DNA of 64,000 nucleotides from Larimichthys crocea (lineage: Eukaryota > Chordata > Actinopteri > Sciaenidae). Below, piece after piece: positions 1 to 13,149 of this stretch. The notes beneath the pieces are model-generated. The model ran no database searches and had not been told where the DNA came from. It was given only the letters and a program-made list of their open reading frames with translations. The position numbers were made by a program, and so were the translations under genes. The DNA is taken from the NCBI RefSeq assembly GCF_000972845.2, contig NC_040032.1, forward strand, positions 18,177,048 to 18,241,047, written 5' to 3'. Every line of letters starts with the position of its first letter. Within the stretch, counting starts at the first letter, position 1.

Positions 1-2265
1 CCTCTCTCCTCTCTAATCTGATTTTGTGCCACATTCCACTTTAATCACATTCCTCCCACTGGAGATATAAATACATCATATATTTACACAACATATTAAA
101 CTCTTTTTTAATAATCGTCCACATCATACAAGCTCCCATCATGCATCTTGTTCCTGTGATGATAGAAATATCTGACTGCAGTTGTGTTATCTGTTCATAT
201 CAGTAAATTATAAATTGTAGATAATGTTAGTTATTACGTGTTAATTATTAGTTGATTAGTTAATAAACAACTTCAAGTTTCACCAAAATCAGTGAAATAG
301 TTGGTGGTTCATTGAAGTGTTTTGTACACTTCATTCATGTTATATTCCATTTCTGCTAATAAGATCACCCTAAAAGTTTCACACTGAAGCTTTAAGTGTC
401 AGATCTTTATTTGTAGTGGAGCTTGAGGCAACTTAGTCATCAGGTCGAGGTCATAACGTGACTATTAACACATTAGTAACATCACTGTTATAATCCAACA
501 CACAAACTCCCCCTGGAATCAATACAGTTATTGATGATCGATCCCCAGCTCAAGATCAATTCCAGCAGTTCTACACACATTAATGTGATTAATGCGGTGA
601 TGTCACCACACTTTATGAAACCAGACAGGTCAAACTTTCTCTCATGGTCTGTCCGAATAATAAACAACACTCAGATATAATCTGAAGGAGGAGGAGGATA
701 AAGGATGAAGGTTAAAGACTCATTAACCGCCCAGTGAAGAAGAAGAATCAAGATGACTCGACCTTCGGACACCAAACGTGTCAAACTGACAGTTTTGTGC
801 ACTCTGATGTAATTTTATTGGTTGTTGCCATGACGACAGCCCAGTCTCTCCTCCACCCTTTTAACGTTTTACCCCAGACCTCAGCGATCCTGACAGAGAA
901 AATATCTCCTGCACAGCAACAGGAAGTTCAGTCTTCAATCAACTAATGGTGGTTGCAAAGGCCAAGATTATGATTTAGATCATTTATATACTAAACAAAC
1001 TATTCAGTGACCTGCGACTTCCTTCATGGAGGCGTCTCAATTATCTCTTTGTTGTAAATTAATTTATTTGTCAGGGACAATTCATCTAGGCAACCAATGC
1101 AGAGTATATGGGACTTGTAGCAATCACGAATTTACATTCTTTGTGTACTTTTAAAGAGGAAAACACAAAATACAAGTAATACTACAAACAGTAACGGAAA
1201 CAAAAATCATTTATTCAGATGTTTCTTTTGAATTTCTCACCATTGACAGTATAATTAGTGGACCTGCATTCTCTACAACGTCCAGCAGGGGGCACCTCCA
1301 ATGGCTGCAGCAAAAAATTCAAATTGTATTGAGTCTTACGGAGAAATGAGCCAACTTCTCAGCTGATTTATGACCTCAGTAAAACATTTAATTTATGGTT
1401 TCAGACTCTAGTTTCAAGTCATGACATTGATTTTGGTCCCAGTGAGAATAAAATACGACAATAGCAGGTTATGCTCTAGTGCAAGTTATTTTGTCCTAGT
1501 GAACACACCAGGCTCACTAAATTCAGATAAACTGTCAAACTAGGCAGTGCTGATCAAATATGAACCCAGATTTTGTTACTGCATTGACTATTTCAATAAC
1601 ATCTGCGTCAGTAACATCTGTGTCGCATGATTACGTACCCGTGTGTAAGAGCAGTCATATTCTCTTCCTTTCAATCTAGGTCAAAGAAAATTGTTTATGA
1701 AAGGACATAGGAGGTAATCCTTTTGACTATTTGACCGCACCACTTTCAGTCATTCATTATAATTCAGCTGCTTTCTTTTCTCACCAGAGAACAAAAAAGG
1801 AATTTTACCATCATACTGAATCACGTTTCTCCATGATGACCCTCTGTAATGGCCTCTTACTCTCCTTATCGACTGATTGCTGATTTCTGTTTCACACAGG
1901 TGCATTAAATGTTCAGAATTTTGCAAATCATTTCTATTAGCTGTGAAGAGATGTCCTTTTTCGTTAACACGGTGAATCCAATCGAGTTTTGTGTCTTGAG
2001 ATCAGTTAACTTGGTTTGAAAACGGTGTGAAGAAGCATGAAACCAATAAAAAACAGTCTTAACACATTTGCAAGAGACGACTTCTGCTGTGCTAAAAAAG
2101 GATCTGTAGAAAAGATATTTTTGGTTGGTGGAGGAAACAGTTTACGCGCAGCATGTTGAGTAAGACTTTACTTTAAAGGTCACTTTTTATTCAGTTTATG
2201 CATCATTTTCTAAGGGAGAAACACGTCAACAAGTCAACAACACGTTTTTCATTGTAGTTTTTAGT
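1..2265. other. gene-free AT-rich stretch
   Basis: I see no convincing exon here on either strand. The few short open frames (for example at 488-670 minus and 734-946 plus) have no recognisable domain, splice context or codon bias. The sequence is ordinary AT-rich teleost intergenic or intronic DNA. Confidence 0.5.
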
Positions 2266-2765
2266 CAAGTGGGTTTTATTGTCATTTCAACCGCATACAT
2301 AGTACGCAGTGAGACGAGACAGCATTTTGTTGAGGACCTTAATGCTACTTGAAACTTAAAACATAGTGCAGACAGGACTACATTAAAGTGCTCACATGTT
2401 AAAACACAAAATACAGCAACAGCTACATAAAGTGCTGTACTTTTAGACAGTACAAAAACAACAGACAGACAGACTTGTATGTATATATGCTACATATATA
2501 TAGTATGAGTATAGTGGCTATAACAGTAGAGAGGTAGATACTGAATCAAATATAGTAACAGCAGAGATAAAACATGCATGGGTATAGGTGCAATATAAAG
2601 ATTGTCTAATTGCCTGTGAGAAGAAACTTTCCAGAGTGCATGGGAGTGATGTGCTGGGTCATCCACAATGCTTTGGCCTTGTTGTAAATGTCCATGACAG
2701 AGTGAAGAGAGACCCCAATGTACTTTTCAGCTGTCCTCACAATACGCTGTGGGGCACTGTAATCT
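2266..2765 (-). mobile_element. 3' end of a Rex1/L2-type LINE (fragment)
   Basis: Read on the minus strand, 2630-2760 translates to the conserved C-terminal end of fish non-LTR retrotransposon polymerases: QRIVRTAEKYIGVSLHS, then a DIYNKAKAL-like stretch and HITPMHSGKF. This is followed by an untranslated part ending near 2266 in a sequence typical of these 3' UTRs (TTTATTGTCATTTCAAC read on the plus strand). Only the 3' end is present, as expected for 5'-truncated retrotransposition. The family name is inferred from the motif and could be Rex1 or another CR1/L2-group LINE. Confidence 0.55.
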
Positions 2766-3719
2766 GAGAGAGAAAGTGGTCAGATTAGAGCCCTTTATGG
2801 CAAAAAGACATGATGATGTATGGACAGAGAGGGTTAGTCAACAATAAAAACTGAGGAGTTTCAGAATAAAAAGACAAACTCTTCCACGGCAAAAATAAAA
2901 AGCTCACAGCCGTATCCTGTAGTGTTTACAACCTGTTCAGTGAAGATGAAATGTTAATAAATGTTAATACATGTTAATACATTTCAATAATTCAGTCAGT
3001 GAACGTGGACGTCTTTTATTTGAGTGGTGTGAACGTCTGGATCAAACATCACCCCAAACACTGTGAAGCAGCTCGGGGGCTATCGAGTGTTTGAGCCTCA
3101 CATATCATCGTGGTAATTATCCTCATACTGAACAGCTTCGGGGCCTGTTAGCAGGACGCTCATTCATATGGAAACACTTACAGGTAATGCATCTCGCTGC
3201 CATCCGGCCACATCCACTCGGCCTGTCCTCATTAGCATGATGTAATTAACATCTGCAGATCTAGAGTGCGCCTGTACCATTGACTGCTGTTAGCCGGATG
3301 CTAATGTCAGCTGGAGTGGATCTGACACGAAGGTTCAATAAAAAGAGGATGGACGGATGGAGTGAAGAGGAGGAGGGCAGTTGTCATACCAGCTGTTTCT
3401 ATGGCAACAGGACTGAAGTGAAGTGCAGTGAGTCAGATTCATCATTACTGTATAAATGTTTTGAGTCATTTTGAGTCATGGCCCAGTTAATCCACCTACA
3501 GGGCTCTGTGTGTACTGAGTGTGCCTGGTGATTTCATTCTGTATTGTTATATTTATGTTTTATCATTCTCATCTGTGTCACTTTTTAATTAATACTGTCA
3601 GTTTTTGTTTAATAATATAACCTTTTATTTCATTGTGTCACTTTTTTTTATTGATTTTTAGGACACACCTTCCTTCGCCTCTATCCTGACTAGATCTGAC
3701 TGAGGACCCGTTGACTCTA

Positions 3720-3743
3720 ATCATACATACATACATACATACT
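3720..3743. repeat. (CATA)n microsatellite
   Basis: About six perfect CATA units directly visible. Confidence 0.85.
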
Positions 3744-3879
3744 TATTGTCTATTTTACTCTAAATGGGACCATAATTTACAAAATAAACATTGTGCTGCT
3801 GTCAGATTAAGACCATATATCCATGAAGAAATAGTGAAAAGTAGGTTAATTTCTTCATTAGACTCAATAACATATGACT

Positions 3880-3995
3880 TCTTTTAGCCACCGGAGGAGT
3901 CGGCCCTTGCCCCATCCTCTGCTCAGTCATTATCCATGGGAGTTCCTCAAGGCTCTATTGTCAGGCCTCTTCTGTTCAACATTTAGCTCAGATTA
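3880..3995 (+). mobile_element. L2-type LINE reverse transcriptase remnant
   Basis: Plus-strand translation of 3932-3985 gives SMGVPQGSIVRPLLFNI followed by a stop. This is the hallmark GVPQGS...PLLF motif of the reverse transcriptase palm in L2/CR1-type LINEs. The surrounding sequence is too decayed to follow further, so this is a short fossil. Confidence 0.55.
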
Positions 3996-3999
3996 TAGA

Positions 4000-6480
4000 A
4001 AACAACAAAACATCTGACACATCTATAAGATTAGATTATTATTATGACGTTTAACCACTATGAGATTTTGTCGTCCTCTTGTTGACCTTTAGTGCAGCAG
4101 CAGTATTTAAAGCAGCTGACAACAACATAAAAATCTCGTCTCAGTGCCTTTATGTCTCAGGTGAAGCAGTTTGATTTGCCTTGTTGTTAAAAAACTAGTG
4201 AATGTTGTTTTTGTGCATTAGGTTAACACTAGATGGATCTGTCAGAACCGAAACAAACAAACATGTTTATAATGACTGAATTAAGCAGAAGTCGGAATGA
4301 GACTGAAAGCCTCCATTATTTTAATACCCTCTCTGTGTCTCTGCTTTGATGTAGAGTGCTGCTCAGTATTCATTTATTCACCTCTGATTTCTATTTTTTT
4401 CCTACGAGCACTCAAAAATGTGTTTATGAGCCAGAGCGGAGATCAAATAACTGAATCCTTTTAAAAGAGTTTAACAGTCTAAAGTCGTTCCTGCCAGCTG
4501 AGACCAAACTCAACCAGCTGATTCAAGTGTTTCGTCTGGTTTTAATGTGATCTGTCCTTCATATTACATCTTAAAGCCAAGTCCTGTCCTTAAAGTGCTA
4601 AAATGGAAATCTTCAAGTGGTCCTGAAGGACCCGTTTCAGTCTGATTCAGAGGCGGCGACGTCTGTTCAAGGCCATAAGCAGGATGTTTGAAATACTGAA
4701 CGTGTACTCTACTTGAGTATTTCCTTCCTATTTTCTGCCACTTTATATTTCAGCTCCACTACCTGTAACTGTTATATTATTCTGATGAGCCATTCTCCAT
4801 AATGAGTACTTTTACTTTTAATACTTACCAAATACCAAAGGGGCAGTTCACCTCTAACAATTAACAATACATATTTATGAGGTAACGTAGCCGAGGAGGA
4901 CACCATTCATGTTTGTAGCTGTGTCCTCTTTCCCAAAGAGTGAAGGGAAACAGAGACTCTGCCATAAAACACCTGATTTTACAACAGAGGTTGGTTTGAC
5001 AGTCTATCTACTCTAAAGGCCACCCGGAGAAGCTGACCGACCTTCCAGTAATGAAGCTTGTAAACGTAGGAAGTAGAGCTGTTTTTTTCTTTTCTGCTCA
5101 TAGTAAAATGTTGCTAAATAAGGAGAAACAACAACATGATTGTTAGTTTATAGTAACGCCACATTGTACGGGTGGCCAAAGCAGAAAAATAAAATTGATC
5201 TTAATCTTAATTATGTTATAAATATGTTACCTAAAGATAAGACAGGACTGTAAGGACTGTAGGGAAATATACTGTATAGTAACACAATGTAAGTGTTTTA
5301 TGCTACTGGCAAAGATCAGTGGAAAGGGCAGTGGTGGTATGACGCAAGGGCAAAGTGATGATCTTGATCGTCCCTCCCCCACTGTGGAAACACAACAAAA
5401 CTGAAATAACTTGAGATATTTACTTGATTTGTGTATATTTCCAGTCAGAGCTCTCGTGGTTTTCTACCTGGTCTGATGAACTGAAATCTGTGCAATCATC
5501 TGTACGTGTGTTGCATGCACGTGAATTCACAAGCCAAACATACTGAAGGCTGCAGAAAGGAATCAATAACACTGATCAATACCGAAGGGGCTGAAAATTG
5601 CTCCTGAATGCAGCACAAAATAAAAATACATTCTTTTTGTCCAACAACCAGCTCTGCAGTCCTTGAACACACTGTGATGGAGTTTTCTAACCAGTCATTG
5701 GTTGTGATAGATTGACTCTCTGCAGCTGTAATGAGCTGAGACCTCCAATAAACCACCGGTACAACGGTCCATGAAGGCAGCAGAAGTCTTAAGGACGGAC
5801 AGATGAAGAGTTGGCACACAAACACTGCAGCAGTCCACCGTCCTGCTTACACAGCACATTTTTAAAGGTATTGCATCACTGAACACAGCCAAAAAAAAAA
5901 AAAGAATTAAAATGTGTAGCATCACTACAACAACACCTCCTCCTTGCACACACACATGCACACACTGCGTCAAAGACTTGTTGTGGGCTGTAGAGGTCTT
6001 TGAGGAGCTTGTAGGAGGTCTGTTTTCTGCCAAAACAACCCTCAGCTGGAAAAAATAATGATGTCAGTGCCTGGACCTCGTGTAAGAACATTTTAAAATA
6101 AATCTCTCTGACTTTGTGTTTGTTTGTTTCAACTAAGATTCAATAAACTCTATTAACCAAACGGGTTGTAAATCACTGCTTCCAGCCCGATGAAAGACAC
6201 CTGGTTTATCCACAAATGCTGAAACCCGAGGAAGAGATCCTGCTGTCAGAAACACATTCATCAAAGCCACAGAGCTGGTGAAATATCAGGAAAATTACTG
6301 CAGCTGTCAGCATGTGGCATCCACTGAAGGTTTCTGAAGAATTATTTCCAAGCTAAGAATATGGTTGCTTTGGCCATTAAGAAAATTAGCCATATAGAGC
6401 AAAACAGTTTTTTTACCCAGGCTGTAAACATGTTTATTTCTGCTGTTCAAGTTGGACATTTTAACATGGGGACTTGTGGA
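4000..6480. other. gene-free stretch with short repeat debris
   Basis: No coding exon recognised. A segment around 4690-4850 (runs such as TTGAGTATTTCC and TACTTTTACTTTTAATACTT) resembles a dispersed teleost repeat, and a related piece recurs at about 23080-23190. Open frames on the minus strand at 5496-6091 are overlapping, low in information and without known motifs. Confidence 0.4.
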
Positions 6481-6483
6481 GTG

Positions 6484-6575
6484 TGACTCGTTCTGTAGCC
6501 AGCCTCAAGTGGACGTTTGAGGAACTGCAGTTTTTACCACTTCTGCATTGGCTTCACTTCACAGCCACATTGCCA
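6484..6575 (+). repeat. dispersed repeat family A, copy 1
   Basis: Contains the core TCTGTAGCCAGCCTCAAGTG then TTTGAGGAACTGCAGTTTTT. The same core recurs at 8757-8950 (reverse), 12895-13145 and 28596-28735, so this is a member of an interspersed non-coding family. I cannot name it. Confidence 0.6.
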
Positions 6576-7495
6576 CTTGGTAATAACATGGTATCAGTGC
6601 GAGTGTATGATATAATATATTTTAATAGAGTGACTAGTTGTTGAAATATGTGAAACACCTTCTGATTGGCTCTCAAAACTTTGGACTGCTCCTTTAACAT
6701 CTGTTTAACATCTGTTAAAGTGATGGTAACCTCTGACCTCTGTGCTCACACCTCTTTCATCTAATAAACACTCAGAGCTTCCTCTTCTTTTCTTCTTCTG
6801 TGGTTTTATAATGAGTGAACCAACAGGACATAAAACAGGTATGAATAAACTCAGTGTGGATTGCTGATTTACTCTACGGCAGCCCTGCATGGACATATAA
6901 ACATCCAGAGATCCAGACCCTTAACATTGTTTCACTATGATATTTATGTGTTATTTCAAAATATATTAGTCTTCTTGTAGTTATATAGGTAAGATCTAAG
7001 ATATTCTCTATTAAATATTGTGTTGTTTTTATTTCTTTTTCTTTCTTCTATCTCTTCTTTTAATTATTATATTTTGTTGGATGGTGAATCAGTCAGACTT
7101 GGCAACTGGCATGTTGTCAAAAACACTTTGAAGCTGAACGTGAGATCAAATTCCTGACAGTGCTTGTAATTTCACCACTTGACATCAAAGCTTTGCTGAT
7201 TCAGGTCCTGTTAACACCAGAGGTGTGACCCAGGAGTCCAACCATCTGAGACGAATCAGAGAGAAATTTAACCCCGAAAGCTCCACCTTTCTTCACTTTA
7301 GTTAGAAATATTCATGTCTGCTGCTTCATTTTAAACACACAAACCAGAACATTTAATCTGCGATCTGCACAAGTGTTTGAAAAAAACAGAGAGCTGATCA
7401 GATCGCAACAGATAAACGTGACTCTGTGTTTCAGACTTAATCCTCCACATTACTGATCTGCCTCACAGTTTACTGCAGGATTCAACGTCAGACTA

Positions 7496-7498
<3 letters not shown>

Positions 7499-7540
<42 letters not shown>
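7499..7540. repeat. (GT)n microsatellite
   Basis: About 21 uninterrupted GT units. Confidence 0.95.
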
Positions 7541-7541
<1 letters not shown>

Positions 7542-8756
7542 GACACTGCAGAATTTTAAAGAAGCAGTTCAACATTTTGCATTAACATTGTCATGTTTTC
7601 TGTTAAAAATAGAAAAAAAAGATGCACTAAACATTCTTAAACCATGTAAATCTGCTGAAAAATCTGCTACTTGATTATTACTCGGAGGTGTGTGCATAGG
7701 TAACACCTCACAAACACTATGTAAGGGCAGGTGTTGTGTCATGCACAAACCATAGACTGAAGAGCCGCGGTGAGGCAGAGTGTGGTGGCTCAGGTTGTCA
7801 CCATCATCTCCATTGGCTCCCAGCTGGTGGACACATTTCAGCCACTTCTTCTACTCTTGTTTATTTACTGGTTCTTCTTCAACGGGTGACACAGAAACGA
7901 TGATGCTACAACTTTTTTATAAACCTATAAACACCTGAGCCACAGTGCTGTAAGTGGTGTAAGCACCACACAGAGGAGAACAACATAAAATAAAATTAGA
8001 GGACAGACGAGGGAGTTTGAATCTTAATGGAGCCGGAATTAGACATCATATAGTCGATTCAGGAGCTGTTGAGTTGTGCGTCTGTATGAAAACATGACGT
8101 TTATGATCCAGAGTTCAGTTATGACTAACTAATTAAGTGACAGGGGTTTAAAGGAGTTTGAGTTCCTGCTGCTCATTTAAAGCAGACAGGATTCATCATC
8201 CCACTCCAGGTCAAAGGTCACACAGGAGTATAAACTGTCCTGACCTCACCGTGACACAAATTACCCAAACAATAAAGCTGCTGCTGTCAGAGTCCAAAGA
8301 AAACATGTCGAGATTCGACATATTAAAGATAAATATTCCAAACAGAAGGTAAGGAGCCTTATTTGGACACAATGATGATGATGATGGCCGACCTTCTTAT
8401 CTGTCCCATCATACACAATCCCTCCTCGCTCTAATGTTTGCACACTCTGTTTCACCTCTTCATATTTCCTTCGGTCCGCCTTAAAAAAACGATATGAGAT
8501 CTGTTATTTTTGCACTGTAACAGAGTTGTACACGTGTATTTGATATGATTAGATTACTTATGATCAAAAGATAGGCATCAGCCTTTTATTTCATCAAGCT
8601 CTCGCCAAGGACTGAAAGTTCTTTTTTGGACCTTTTGCCCAAATTTCTTTCATTAATTTCCATTGTGATTTTCTCTCATGTTAGTTTTATATTTCTGTTT
8701 ACTTTTTAGCCTCATGTGTTGTATCCAAGCAGCAAACTCCTTGGCTGTGATTTGCC

Positions 8757-8990
8757 AGAAACTGCAGTTCCTCAGACGTCCACTTAAGGCTGGCTCCAGA
8801 AGTGAGTCACTCTCCATAAGCCCCCATATTAAAATGTCCAACTTCACAGCAGAAATAAATGTTTACAGCCTGGTACAAAAAACTATTTTGGTCTCTACTA
8901 TAGCTAATTTCCCCGTGCATGACAACTGTAGTGAGTCTGAAAGTTATGCATAATTAACAGCGTGGCCTCCTTGGCAGGTGGGTGTCGTGG
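8757..8990 (-). repeat. dispersed repeat family A, copy 2
   Basis: The reverse complement of the family core (AACTGCAGTTCCTCAGACG then GGCTGGCT) starts here and continues through a segment containing CATGACAACTGTAGTGAG. The same order, inverted, is found at 28596-28735, which shows they are copies of one element. It is non-coding; short open frames across it are repeat-derived. Confidence 0.6.
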
Positions 8991-8999
8991 GCTTGTTTG

Positions 9000-10653
9000 A
9001 CAAACCAGCGTTCATTCACCCTGCTTCAGCTCCACCGATGATCCACGTCTTTTTAGATTTTTAGATTATCCAGTAGCCTGCCAAGATGACGGCAGCCAGA
9101 GCCACCACAAGCTTCAAAATGGCTCTTCAGATGTCACGGATGCTTCGTCCATTCTTGATACTGTTGGTGGTCGTATCTTTTCCACATCTGACTAATTTGA
9201 TTATCTAGTTTTATTCTTTTCCAACATCAAAGCTCAAAAACACAGCTCATAATTTCAGAAAGATTTCTCTCACAAAACAGTAAAACCATTTAATTCTTTC
9301 CTTAACTAGGGAAACCTGCACTAAGTCATCATTTAAAGAGAAATAATGTCATTCTAAAGGAGACACTTGAAGGCTTTATGTCCAATCAGTAATGGAAAAG
9401 GACTACAACACTAAATCAAACACACAGTCCAACAGTTGTTTTTAATCAGCAACTATAATCCTCCCTCTTGCTCTGTTTCTGTGGTTTGGCTGCTCGTTCG
9501 TCCCTGCTCATCTCGCTGTCTGTTCACCTGTCTGTCTCTCTTTCTGTCTGTCTCTCATTCTGTCTGTCGCTCTGTGGTTTGTATGTTGTCTCCAGACACA
9601 GTGAAAAAAACCCACAGACGTCTCCTGCTGTCTTAGCTGTCAGTCAGCAGTTTTCTTTTTCAGACTGGAAATCTGCTCTCTGAAGACACACACTCTGAAG
9701 AAGTTGTGATAGCGGTTATGTGTTTTATCAGCAAGAAGCAGTTCAAATATTCTTGGTTGCCTCCCAAAAGATAGACAGATAGCCACTATCAGATAAGGGT
9801 GCTCTATGCAAGATTGTGAGGCATTTAACATTTAATATTACAGATAGTGACGTTATTAGTTTATTTTCCATTGTTCAGTCACAGAAATACTAATAAAATT
9901 TACTCAAGAAAAAGTACAAAATGATTAGCATCAAAACACACCCACTTGTGCTATTTACCAAGAAAGATAATTCAATCTAATTTTAATAAGTTCTAATCAA
10001 AGTTTAGAAAAGCTCGGTTTAAAATGAGAAAATCAAGATTTCAAGTTAAGCAGCACAGTTGCACAGTTATAAACCAATCTTATGTCTGTCCTTCACTTCA
10101 TTCTTTTACCTTTAATGAGTACAGAATATCTTGCTTACCCAAATTGAAATAAATAAATAATAAACTTGCGTGCTTTCCGGACATTGTCGTGCTTGCCAAC
10201 ACTCCTGATTTTCCCGAGAGGCTCGCGTTTTTTTATCGCCCTCCTACAGTTTCTCCCAGGGTCACAATTCTCCCATATTTCTCCCCCGGTTTGACAAATT
10301 TAAACACATACATTTAATCTCAGTTTAGAGTAGAAACTAAACTCAGATTAACTCATGAAGCTGAGACTATTTTTGTACTTTTACTACTGCTGCTGTAATT
10401 ACATGAAGCTGACTTTCACTTAAGTCTGCTTTAAATGCGGGGGGTTTACTTGTAATGGAGGGTTTTTACGTTGTTTATTTTATTAAATGATCTGAGTACT
10501 TCTTCCGTCGTCACAAAAATAAAGATGGATGTTTAAAATGGTAAAGTGAGACAGTGAGAAACAGAGACTAGGGCACAGTGATGAAGAATGGATGCCGCTG
10601 TGAAGTTCTCAAATGTCTCAGTGGAGATTAAAAATAGTCTTCAAGCCATAAAC

Positions 10654-10694
<41 letters not shown>

Positions 10695-10980
10695 ACATCT
10701 TATTAGAAAAAAAACAGATGAAGGATTCAGACTGATTCATCGTCTGCTGTCATACTTCAGCTGGACTCCATCATGCTCATAATCATCATCCACCTCTTCA
10801 TCCTGACCGACCTCCATCTGCTGATAATCATCATCCTCATCTTCATCACTAAATCTGCTCTCTCTCATTTTTTGCTTTTGAATCATCCGGTTATGTAACA
10901 ACAATCTGCCCGTCAGATCCCGAAATTCATAGTTCAGTTCATATATCCAGTTTGGACACTTAAGACATACTAAAACTATT
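9000..10980. other. gene-free stretch
   Basis: No exon recognised. There is a pyrimidine-rich CTGT/CTCT low-complexity patch at 9520-9585 and a (GT)n tract at about 10655-10692. The open frames here translate the low-complexity tracts. Confidence 0.45.
10655..10692. repeat. (GT)n microsatellite
   Basis: About 19 GT units, directly visible. Confidence 0.95.
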
Positions 10981-11039
10981 AAATCACACATATGGAACTA
11001 TGTGGTAAACAAAACAAAAAAAGTTCTATATTTTATTTT

Positions 11040-12466
11040 ACTTTATTCTCTCAATCAGCTTCATGAGGTCATCACCTGAAATGGTCCAACAGTCTTTAAG
11101 TTATATACACTGAGTACTTGTTGGCTGCTTTTCCTTCACTCAGCAGTCGAACCCATCCTAAACAATCTCACCTGGGTTTTGGTTGGGTGATTATGGAGGC
11201 GTGATCATCTGATGCAGCTCCATTACTCTCCATCTTGGTCGAATAGACCGTATATAGTCTGAAGGTGTGATTGGGGTCATCGTCCCATTGAAAAACTGCA
11301 GAATGCTGTGGTAGCCATGTTGGTTAAGTGTGCCTTGAATTTTAAATACATTTTTAACAGTGTGACAAGCAAAGCACCTCCACACCATCACACCTCCTCC
11401 ACATATCAATGTATGGAGGAGTAGATATCATTGATCTTCTTTCTCACAAAAACATGGTTGTCTGACCCAAAAAGCCCAAGTTTTGACTCATTAGGCAAAG
11501 TACAAATTTCCTCTTGCCTGATGTCCATTCCTTGGGTTTCTTGGACTAAGAAGTTCTTTTTGTTGTTGGATGCCCCTAGTTGTCATTTCTTTGCAGAAAT
11601 TCAACCATGAATGTCTGATTTCACAGAGTTGACCTTCATGTCTTAAGTAATGATTGGCTGTCATTTCTCTTTACTTAGTTGAGTGGTTCTTGCCATAATT
11701 TGGATGTTGCTGAATAGAGCCATTTACTGTAACAGGTGTGTGAGGACCGAATTGCAGTAACTCAGACCACAGGATAGTTTGGTAATGAGTCTTTAATGCC
11801 TTCTTTAATAGCCTTTTCAGCAAACAAGTAATGAATGCAGCTCAAAAACAGGCTTAAACACAGAGTCTCTTGGGATTGAAATATGTCCAACCTCTTAAAA
11901 GTTCAGCAAGTTGAGGAAATCCAGCAATGCAGCAGCAGGATGCCACAACGGCAGGCAAATACCAGGAAGGGTAGAGACAGAGATTGTGGTCAGAGACAGA
12001 AAGCTGAAGTGTTTACCAGGAAAACGATAAAGCAGGTTAGTCAGAGGCAGGCAGGTTTGGCAATGGGCACTGTGGCCAAAGAAAACCGCTGGAGAGTCTT
12101 GCATGGAGGCTAAGAACAATCTGGCAGTGAAGCTGTGAACCAGAGAGGCTTAAATAGTGGCTTGACGCTGATGAGGAGCGCCTCAGTACATAGGTGAACA
12201 GAGTTGGCTGATGAGGTGGGAGTGGCCAACAGGGAGAGTGAGCAGAGGTGAGGAGAGTGGAAAATTACTGGCAGAACAGCAGAGGAATGGATTGTGACAT
12301 TTACTGTATGCCGACACTAGCTCTGATTAACCCTGCTGATTGTCTCAAACACAAGTTAATTAACTTTTGCCACAGCTGTCAGTGTTGATCTATGGTGTAG
12401 AAAATAATATAAAGAAAGAAATAGCATTGAATGAGAAGGTGTGTCTAAAATCTTTGACTGGTACTG
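11040..12466 (-). mobile_element. decayed Tc1-like DNA transposon, interrupted
   Basis: The minus strand at 11191-11409 encodes a degraded Tc1 transposase segment (GGGVMVWRCF, then NQHGYHSIL). The flanking text matches the familiar fish Tc1 order: transposase C-terminus, then N-terminus, then a terminal inverted repeat. The right end reads GACTGGTACTG followed by TA (12467-12468), as expected for a Tc1 TIR and TA target site. The left TIR is not visible, so that end is lost. The transposase frame carries many stops and is dead. A 567-bp segment at 11732-12298 interrupts it. Confidence 0.7.
11732..12298. mobile_element. 567-bp insertion inside the Tc1 copy
   Basis: Bounded by perfect 10-bp direct repeats ATTTACTGTA (11722-11731 and 12299-12308). 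Across the junction the Tc1 sequence resumes without loss, so this is a later insertion. Its beginning (GGACCGAATTGCAG, then a TAATGAGTCTTTAATG-like part) resembles 35630-35687, suggesting one retroelement or LTR-like family present twice in the window. No coding capacity is seen. Confidence 0.6.
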
Positions 12467-12894
12467 TATCCATCATCTCTCCCTCCATCTCTTCATGTAA
12501 ATGTTATCTGCTGTAGTTGTAATATGTTGATAAAGTCTTTGATTTCTCTGCAGGTTGATTTCCAGACTAAACATTTACCTGGAAGTAAATCTCATGGTTG
12601 ATTCAGGGAATATTCAGCAGGAATTTAAAAGGCTAAATAATAAAACATGAGGCCGACCGACAGTGAGCTGTCGCTCGGTTAAAAACTCCCTCTTCTTTTT
12701 CCTCCTTTTCAGCAATGAAACTCCCACCAGCTGCATGAGCGGCTGCTGATCGCCGCCATAACTCACGCCCAGCTGGAGTAGAGGAGGACAAACTGCACCC
12801 GTGAGGAAACACAATGAATAACTTTGTTAAAACAGCGAGAGCTTCTGCAGATTCAAACCAGGAACAGACTGGTACTGCTCAAGTCACATAATAC

Positions 12895-13145
12895 ATTTCC
12901 GAAAAATGTCAGTAGCTGCCAGTGATTGTGATTTTCCTGTTCATGACAACTGTACTGAGGGTGAATTTTTATGCAGAATTAAGAGTGTGGCCACTTTGAT
13001 TGACATGCAGGTGCTTGTTTGAGTAACTAGGCTTCATTCAGTTTATAGAGACTGACTCTTTCTGTAGCCAGCCTTTGAGGAACTGCAGTTTTTAGCATTG
13101 ACTTCACTTCACAGCCACGGAGGTTGCTGTTTGGCTGTGGCAGGA
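12895..13145 (+). repeat. dispersed repeat family A, copy 3
   Basis: Shares CATGACAACTGTACTGAG, TCTGTAGCCAGCC and GAGGAACTGCAGTTTTTAGC with the copies at 6484, 8757 and 28596. This is one of the longer copies. Confidence 0.6.
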
Positions 13146-13149
13146 AGTA

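Noticed and set aside
5496..6091. Three overlapping minus-strand frames rich in Cys/Val
   Set aside because: They translate (CA)n-like and low-complexity sequence in several frames at once, with no conserved feature.
10737..10991. Acidic frame on the minus strand (DEDEDDDYQQ...)
   Set aside because: Arises from a low-complexity ATC/CATC-rich tract. No initiation or family evidence.
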